Assembly (NCBI GenBank): GCA_021399435.1 | Contig: JAJTUP010000019.1 | Location: 372,001-436,000 of the forward strand | From: Diaporthe sp. PMI_573 | Taxonomy: Eukaryota; Ascomycota; Sordariomycetes; Diaporthales; Diaporthaceae | Length of the DNA stretch: 64,000 nt | Direction of reading: 5' to 3' | Shown: positions 57,273-64,000 of the stretch, in pieces | Position numbering within the stretch: position 1 is the first letter of the stretch | How the letters are laid out: each line of letters begins with the position of its first letter | The notes under the pieces: model-generated | The model's database searches: none | What the model was told of the DNA's origin: nothing | The model's input: the letters and a program-made list of their open reading frames with translations, nothing else | Program-made: the position numbers and the translations under genes

Positions 57273-58979
57273 TTACAATGAGTAAACAAACTCAGGGTTC
57301 TCCCTGTCCGTCAGGTCGAAGAACTCCTGTCCCTCTATCTTCACATACCCAGGCTGAGCCCTGAGCTCTGCCTTCTTCTTGTTTTGATACCGACACCAGC
57401 AGTAGATGAAGCCGACATCCAACAGGCTGACCACATAACACACGACGATGGTGATCTCAGCAGGCCTGTACTGCGGCGCGTCCTTCTCGCGGAAGACCTG
57501 CGGCCCAATGATGTTCCCCACGCAGTATCCGATGAGATACATCGCAGCGACTGTAGTCTTCTTTGTCCAGCCGGCGACGTTTGTCGAGATAAGGGACAAG
57601 ATGGCGACGAAGGGTGTGGGGCTGGCCTGCGTGAGGTAGTATCCAATGAGGCGGCCGACGCTGTGGTCGTTGTCGAGGCAGGTGATGAGCAGCATTCCCA
57701 GTATAGCGAGGACCATTCCGGAGGTACAAACTAAAAGTCGGTTCCCAAGGCGGTCACCCAATATACCGCAGGCGACGAGGGCGATGACCTGCCAAGAGAT
57801 GTCAGCAAGCCACTCAGGGGTGCGCAGAAGCTTGTGTGGGCTTGGAAAAGCTTGGCTTCTTGGACGGGAGGAACTAAGGATCAGAACTCACCTCGACCGC
57901 ACCACCAGGAGTTCCCAGCAGCAGGGATTGCTCATTCGTAAAGCCGAAAGACACGATAAGCTGGCTGAAGAAGTTGCTTATTCCGCCGTTGGGTATGTCC
58001 GCGACCAGGCTGTAGAACACAAAGGCCCAGGCCATAGGGTCCGTCAGGGCTTCTTTGAACTGATAGAGCTTGAAATGTTTATTGCCCACGCCCTGCTGGT
58101 TCACCCTGATGCGCTCTATAGCGAGAACCTTCTCCTTCTCTGTGAAGAATCGGGCGTTCATCTGATTATCAGGCATAACGAAGAGGAAGATGGCGCCGAT
58201 GAAAGCGGTAAACAGCCCTATGACCAGGAACAGGAGCTGCCACGACTCTATAGCCACAGGGCTCTTGGATGTGCCAACTGCAATCCCGTAGGCGACAAAT
58301 CCACCGAGGATTTGACCCCAGCCATTGAACGAGAACCAAATGCCTGTCCTTGCACCTTGCTCCCGGGTGGTATACCATTGCGATGTCAGCAGAGCAAAGC
58401 CGGCTAGGTGGTGTTAGTTAGCAGCTTCAGAAGAGTCCGAAATGAAAATGCCGGTTTATACATACGGGTGACAGCAGCTTCAAAGACACCGAGGAAGAAT
58501 CGCACCGTCATAGCTCCTGCAAAATTCTTGGTAGCAGCCATACAGCAGAGGACTAAACCCCACATAATGACATTAAAGGCGCTCCATTTCCCGAGAGGGA
58601 GTCGCTGCAGCAGGCGGTTGGTTGGGTACTCCCAAAACAGGTAACCAAAATAAAACATTGAGCCGATCCAGCTATACTGGTGACCAGACAAGCCGATGTC
58701 TTTTTTCAAACCCATTATAGAGGCATAGGAGACAGTGGTCTTATCGAGGTAGTTGAGGCCGTAGACCAGGCATAGGAGGGGCATGATGTTCCAGTCGATC
58801 TTCCTCAGCAGCCTCCTTTCGTCTTCCGGGGTAAGCTCGATGATCTCGCCGTTCTCACCCTGAAAGAGAACCTTGAGAGCCTCGTCGGCATTGTTCCGGT
58901 CAGCGTGCTTGAGGATCGTGCCAACCTTCTCATCGTTGCCGGACGTGTCCTTCTCAGGCGACTTCTCGATGTCAGACAT
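57273..58979 (-). CDS. MFS transporter, anion:cation symporter (Dal5/allantoate permease-like) family
   Basis: Minus strand, three exons: 58979-58466, 58403-57892 and 57788-57273; 513 aa, introns 62 and 103 bp with GTATGT and GTGAGT donors. The N-terminal tail of about 60 residues is acidic and polar. The ACS-family marks are clear: RKIDWNIMPLLCLVYGLNYLDKTTV-like first helix, then YFGYLFWEYPTNRLLQRLP, RFFLGVFEAAVTPGFALL, and GIWFSFNGWGQILGGF. A second bundle starts at GILGDRLGNR (motif A-like). Yeast relatives are Dal5 (allantoate/dipeptides), Tna1 (nicotinate), Vht1 (biotin) and Liz1 (pantothenate); this one looks closest to the Dal5/allantoate group, so it may take up an organic anion or vitamin precursor. 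Substrate unproven. Confidence 0.88.
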
Positions 58980-60048
58980 GGTGGAGTGCTTGCCGCTGGG
59001 GGACAGTCAAAATGGTTGGAGAGAAAGAGGGGTCTGGTACGTTGGAGAAGGAGACAGCAGGTTGGGGCAATATATTTACCAATGGTGTAGTTGCTCAAAT
59101 AACATTATCGGAATAAGTGGAAACGGTCCGGGACATGCTAAGCTTCTTATCGCGCCGGCAGATCGCCCAGACGTCACATTCCGCCTGGCTTATTGAAGAA
59201 AGATGGGGTCAGCTCCGTGGTGGCAGGGCGAGCGCAGGCCTGTTGGCTTATCAAAAGGGTACCGGTAGTCTGTGCACTTGATGATACATTGATACCCAAG
59301 ATACCAATCTATCCCACTCCATCTATCCTTGCCTGTGCGGTCTCGGATGACTTGAATCGCAACGCAACAAGACTGTGTCTACATTAATACCCTGAGCAGG
59401 GCAAATTTAGGTCTGGGAACAGGCAAGGGGCCCTGGATGGTTCGCTTGCACGTATGCGGGGTACCGTGACAGTTGATCCCCCCCTGTTCAAGCACCCCAA
59501 CCCGTTACTTGAGGGTATTTCTAACCGGCAGTCGCCCGGCAAGTGCAACGATCTCTCCGTCTCTACATCTCCAACTACCTCGTCGTGGTGAGTGATACCA
59601 TCAAATTTTATCATCCAACGCGGTCTCCGCTAGTCTTTTTAGAAGTTGATTATGCTGTATCGTACGTCAAGGGCGGACAGTAATAATGCGATAGAGTTCA
59701 GGAAGGCCATAATAACATTAACAGCAACGGGCATCAGTTGGTAATTATTTATGGGTGACCCACATAGCTATATATTGTCCTGTACCATGTGCTGCCACCA
59801 TCCAGCATACGGATAAAGTCTGGTATCTCAAATTGCTTGTACAGAGAAAGATTTCCGCAGTTGACGCCAAAAAGTTCATCTTCATGCTGCTCAAGTAGCT
59901 CACCAGATCCCATGCTCGTGACAAGACGAAATGTATTTACAACGAAGTCAAGTGGATAAACTACGATGGAACCAGAGTCGTCGGCCAACCCACTTCTTGC
60001 ATACTTTCATACTCTCACTCGACAACCTTCAAATGCCCCGTCATCAAA
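58980..60048. other. Intergenic stretch, no gene seen
   Basis: About 1.07 kb upstream of the Dal5-type transporter and of the helicase remnant; likely holds the transporter promoter. No coding signal recognised. Confidence 0.5.
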
Positions 60049-62420
60049 ATGACACGCCCTGGCAAGAACGTCACGGTGGTCTCTCCAAAGGCTCTCGGCG
60101 ACGAGCTGGAGAAGAGCCCCGATCGTCCTCATTCCATCCAGGAGAAATTGCAAGACGACGCGAAGAAGAACCCAACGATTGATTTCAAATGGGGCGGCGA
60201 CATCCCGCCCCGAGCCTGTCTCGAGAAAGCCAACAAGGGCGCTTACACCACCAAATTCCTAGCACTGGCAAGGCGGCCGAGGATTATTCGCACCCCACTC
60301 GACATTCCTCATGGCATCGTGAACAGCGCAACCAGCCACGGTATCGAGCAGCTCCTCTACGACTTCAATTTGTGGCCTACAGACCAAAGCAAATGGGCTG
60401 GCCCAAGGACAACCTTGGAATAGCCCCGGCTCCGTACCTTGATTTTAAGGAGCCAAGTCTTCCTAAGCACGACAACTTGAGTCATCTTGTCGACATTCTG
60501 AGCTCGCAATGACAAGCGTGACTCCAAATACCTCGTCGACATCATCTTCAAAAAAGTAGACAACCATGTCATCGCCAAGTCAAAGACTCAAGGCCTCATC
60601 AAGATGAAGGAGTTCCAGAATCTCCCCATGGTAAACTGGTTTACCACTTTCGACGGCAACCCCATCACTACAGACGTCACTGAAATCTTCTCCACGCTGC
60701 GTCGAATTATGCACGAGTGCTACTACGATGAAGCCCTATCTTTCAGTGAATCGGACGTCGACCGAGATGAACCATTCTACCCAAAGACGCCACGCGACGA
60801 GAATAGCTGCATCATTGTCACCACCCCGCAATTCCAACGGCGCGAAGCTGTGGAATCCTTTTTTGAATACCAACGTCGAGCCTTGGACATGCTCACAAAG
60901 TCTGCCCTCGCCACCCTGGTTCTCGAAGGCGTACCATGCAGCAGCAAGACGACCTTTGCGCACCTGATACTTCTCGCCTGTAATGTACTCCTCGGTGCAC
61001 ACTAAAGTACGTACAACAAAGCAGCCCCAAACAGCCCAAATCTGCGATATCGATTCGGAATCAGAGGCAGAGGACGGAGACGGCGGATACGACATCAAGC
61101 CTGGGCTTGTCCCCAAAGAGGATAAGAACAACGAGAACAACGAGAAAGACGAGAAGAAGGAAACGGACGACAAGAAAGACCCTCCTGCCTCAACCTTCAT
61201 TGACTGCTACGAGATTCCTCGTTCCGCATGCGGACCGTCTGAAGCGCAGTACCGCTTGATCCTTGGGAAAATGCTGGAGGCGAAGATAAGCAGGGAATTC
61301 TGCGAGCAGCTGTTTGCTCGGCTGAGGGACACCTATTATGCAACTTCGAACTCATTCGTCCGGAGGGCCTGCCAAAGGAAGCAACTGGCGATGCCCGCGA
61401 TGCACACTGGCTCAAATGGTACTTCTTCACTTCTAACCGCCATGGTGTATGACAGCAAGGCCACATTTGAACTTACTCCTGACGCTGAAGACAAGCAAGA
61501 TGCGCCCGCCACCACGGATGACATCCGCAAGGAGGTAGGTGCCAAACCTGGCGAGCCCAAGGACATACTGCCAGAAAACCTTGCCTGTAACCTTCAAGTC
61601 ATGATCATTGCCAACCAAAACGTCAACTGGGACAATGAGGCACGGCTCACTGCATAGACAAGATGGTGAATGAGGAGTTGGGTTCAATGAAACCATCATC
61701 CGAGTAACGAATCTGCAGCTTAAGAACAAGGCACTCCAGAACAGTTTCCGTCCAGAACAGGACACAGGCATCCGACAAGCTCCAGGCATTTCCGACCTTC
61801 TGCACATCGGAATCAACACGGACAAGCTTGACGACTTCGCCAACCGTACCGGGGACTTCGCCCCCAGGAATTACGGAGGCGTCTAGAAGCCTGAAATCAC
61901 CATGCGACCAAAACCCAAGGACCGTCATAAACCAGCTTTTCTGCATCAGCTCCGGAGACTCATAAACCCAGCCGACATCTTCAGCAAAGAAGAAACGCAC
62001 ATTCTGAACCAAAAGCATCAAAGCCTTTATTGAAGAGATCTTGAAAGAGGCCCAAGTCGTCATCTGTACGTTCGTCGTCGCCCAGTCCCTTGCTTACAAA
62101 GAACTCTACAGTCCAACAGCTCTTCATTGACGAGGCATCCCAGGAATCAGAGCTCCACGTTCAATAAGGACAAAGAACCTTCAACACAGCGCTCGTTATG
62201 CTCATAGGAGATTTTTGTCAGGATGAGCCCTATGTCAACGGGCGAAATGCCAAAGAAGATGGCTTCAAGAACATTCATATCAAGCAGATCCTAACGCCTC
62301 TGTCCCGCAGAGTCAGAACAGCGAGGCCAGACTGTGCCGCGTTCCTTAGACTAAACCGCCGACAACACAGAGACATACACAAAATCTCCTCCAACCTCTT
62401 TTACAAAGGAAAAATGCAAA
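60049..62420 (+). pseudogene. Broken SF1 (Upf1/NAM7-like) RNA/DNA helicase remnant
   Basis: Pieces of one helicase occur in order but in changing frames. A first frame (60049-60423) starts MTRPGKNVTV. A second (up to 61005) holds LEGVPCSSKTTFAHLI, a Walker A motif in which the Gly-x-Gly before Lys-Thr is lost. A third (about 60983-61657) holds an acidic linker and FCEQLFARLRDTYYATS. Later come EILKEAQVVICTFVVAQSL (near 62035-62090), QLFIDEASQ (Walker B, about 62117-62143), LVMLIGDFCQDEP (near 62190-62230), and RQHRDIHKISSNLFYKGKMQ (motif like QYRMHPxIS, up to about 62420). Several stops and frameshifts separate them (TAA at 61003, TAG at 61655, TAG at 62210 among others). The C-terminal RecA2 domain is missing: at about 62420-62430 the sequence switches to an inverted gene fragment. 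These helicases unwind nucleic acids; this copy cannot make a complete enzyme. Confidence 0.72.
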
Positions 62421-62429
62421 GCATGTTCG

Positions 62430-62776
62430 ACCCCAGTGTCCTTCTGTTCCATAGAGCATGGTATTGTTCATGGGCCTGAAATGAGACACATATATAATTA
62501 GACCGACATCGTGGATAATATTTGCGGTTTGTACTGTATTATCAAGCAAAAGGGGGGGCTGTTCACCATTGCGGCATGAATGCAAAACTCTGGGGTTGGC
62601 GAACCGACCGCGAGCTCCACGCCCCATGCTGTTTTGGCGTTCGACAATGTGACGTTTGCGATATCCACCGAGATGGGGTAAGGGGCACAATCTGCAGAAT
62701 CGGCGAGAACAAAGGCAATTCGGGGGATGCTAAGCAGGATAGCAACCCGTTCCATCTCTGTACTCGGGCGCATCAT
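62430..62776 (-). pseudogene. 5' fragment of an aspartic-peptidase-like membrane protein gene (inverted)
   Basis: Minus strand. Starting at the ATG at 62776 (a second ATG follows at 62773), the frame gives a secretion-signal-like start (MERVAILLSIPRIAFVLA) and the conserved block CAPYPISVDIANVTLSNAK then GVELAVGSPT, typical of the pepsin-like, C-terminally anchored proteins common in Pezizomycotina. One base is missing after GSPT; beyond it the other frame gives PQSFAFMPQW, an intron (GTGAAC to TTTCAG) and PMNNTMLYGTEGHWG. Homology stops near 62430, where the helicase remnant on the opposite strand ends. The catalytic DTG-type region is not reached. A truncated and frameshifted fragment. Confidence 0.68.
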
Positions 62777-62904
62777 TGGCAACGCAAACACGGAGCGGTA
62801 TCAGTTGGTCAAGTAGAACAAGAGACCTGCATCAACGAAAATCGGTGAATGTGGGTTTCATATGCCTGGCTGGAAAGCTCCTGCGCGGCTGGTCTGCGAG
62901 ACAG

Positions 62905-63341
62905 TCTTGTACTTGGATTCCACAATGGCCACCAATCCTGCCGTGAAGCCTCCTGCTATTGTAAATTAGCGACCAAGACTTTTGTGGCGCCTAACCCTTA
63001 CATCCCTTTGGTCACAATGGAGGCCGTTTGCGGTCGGTGTTGTCGTGGCAGCCACTACGGCGGTGGGGGCTTTTGTGCTGTATCGGTTGAGGAAAAAGAG
63101 GAGGGCTGCGTACATGGCCACGGAACTCGAGGCCTCGTCGGGTTCGGGTTCGAACAAGCACTTACCAGGTGGTCAGAATCCCTGCCAACCTGCGCCAGGC
63201 GCCTTTGGGAGACCGGGCGAGGTGGTTGAACTGCAAGATTCGCAATTTGCAGTGCCCCGGCGGGAGCTACACGAGGATTCGGTGCACAAATATGAAATGC
63301 CCGACACGGGTCCTCCAATCCGGTACGAGCTGGCCAGCTAG
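62905..63341 (+). pseudogene. 3' fragment of a membrane protein gene: juxtamembrane, TM helix and cytosolic tail
   Basis: Plus strand. TMATNPAVKPPAIVN (from about 62917), DQDFCGA and APNPYIPLVTMEA sit in different frames, so bases were lost or gained. From about 63024 a clean frame runs to the stop at 63341: AVGVVVAATTAVGAFVLY is a transmembrane helix, RLRKKRR a stop-transfer basic patch, and the polar tail ends YEMPDTGPPIRYELAS. This layout fits the C-terminal end of the fungal aspartic-peptidase-like anchored proteins whose 5' fragment lies inverted just upstream. The extracellular catalytic middle is missing. Assignment to the same family is inference from layout and tail motifs. Confidence 0.5.
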
Positions 63342-64000
63342 GTAGGATGGAAACCAAAGCGGGACGAGGTTGGGGGTAATATTGTATCTCATGAGAAGAA
63401 AAATATCAGAGGCTCATTAAATTATACCCTTGACTGCATCGGATGACATCTGATGTCCCTCTTTACATGGCCAGGATCGCTTCCCATATATATATTTTAT
63501 ATACATGCAAGTAGATATAATGTTGAAGACCTTCAATTTGGTTATCCTGTTGTGTGCGCACAAGGCAGTCTCGGCAGTAGTAGTCAGGGGCCCTCTTCGA
63601 GTACTGGCCTAAACTCAGCAAGGAGACACTTGCGTGGACGACCGATATTTACAGATGATATTAGTAATTGTCGTTGTGCTAAGGGCCTTGCTGCTCATCA
63701 TAGTCCACCTCCTCGCCTGGACAGTTGACACAGATCTCAGGGGAAGTAAAGAGCGCTGGAAAGGCGAAGGTGCCACTGTATACCGCGTGTGTCGCACTTA
63801 GGCGAGTCAACTGCGGCCAGAACCTGGGTAATTGGCGGCAATTGAAGTGACAGAGTGGACTTCAACTTATGACTTGATTCGACCAGCGGCGGGCCGAGGA
63901 GATAGTAGTGACCGAACTTCACTTGGGGTCAGCCTTGCTCGTCATCTTCCTAACAGGTGCCACCATAGGCTTAACTAGCTCACCATAGGAATTTATTCAC
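63342..64000. other. Window end, no gene seen
   Basis: About 660 bp with short frames on both strands and no recognisable domain. Confidence 0.5.

Overview
The window is 64 kb of nuclear DNA from a filamentous ascomycete (Pezizomycotina, most likely a Sordariomycete). The reasons are short GT-AG introns (about 50-215 bp) with CTAAC/CTGAC-like branch sites, genes on both strands with long spacers, and fungal families: HET domain, PTH11/rhodopsin-domain membrane proteins, Dal5-type and Vba-type transporters, GH71, GH43 and GH18. I saw no ribosomal RNA, tRNA, CRISPR or bacterial operon structure. Gene models were built by hand; the intact multi-exon models close in frame across all junctions.

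Left part (0-20 kb): an alpha/beta hydrolase, a Tgl3/4/5-like patatin lipase, a protein with a long low-complexity N-terminus and a C-terminal VOC/glyoxalase-like domain, an SDR reductase (minus strand), a rhodopsin-domain membrane protein, an O-fucosyltransferase-like type II membrane protein and a DHA2/Vba-type vacuolar transporter.

Carbohydrate patch (20-27 kb): a decayed GH71 alpha-1,3-glucanase, a CHID1-like GH18 protein and an intracellular GH43 enzyme, all on the plus strand. Then come a second SDR with a mitochondrial-type leader, a small conserved protein with an N-myristoylation-like start (minus) and a cytochrome P450.

Gene-poor block (34.5-44.9 kb): long spacers broken by a second rhodopsin-domain protein, then a small secreted Asn/Gln/Gly-rich protein at 44.9 kb and a damaged HET-domain gene (minus) at 46-48 kb.

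Right part (51.8-64 kb): an MFS hexose-type transporter (minus), an SGNH hydrolase with a GC-AG intron, a Dal5/ACS-type MFS transporter (minus), and a gene graveyard at 60-63.3 kb. The graveyard holds a broken SF1 (Upf1/NAM7-like) helicase that runs straight into an inverted 5' fragment of an aspartic-peptidase-like membrane protein gene, followed by a 3' fragment of the same kind of gene in the opposite orientation.

The most unusual item is in the hexose transporter: two of its five introns are both 104 bp, align without gaps and are about 80% identical by eye, as expected for introner-like (duplicated spliceosomal) introns. Several transporters, glycoside hydrolases and the esterase suggest a sugar and cell-wall nutrition theme, but no single pathway is encoded here and there is no PKS/NRPS backbone for a secondary-metabolite cluster.
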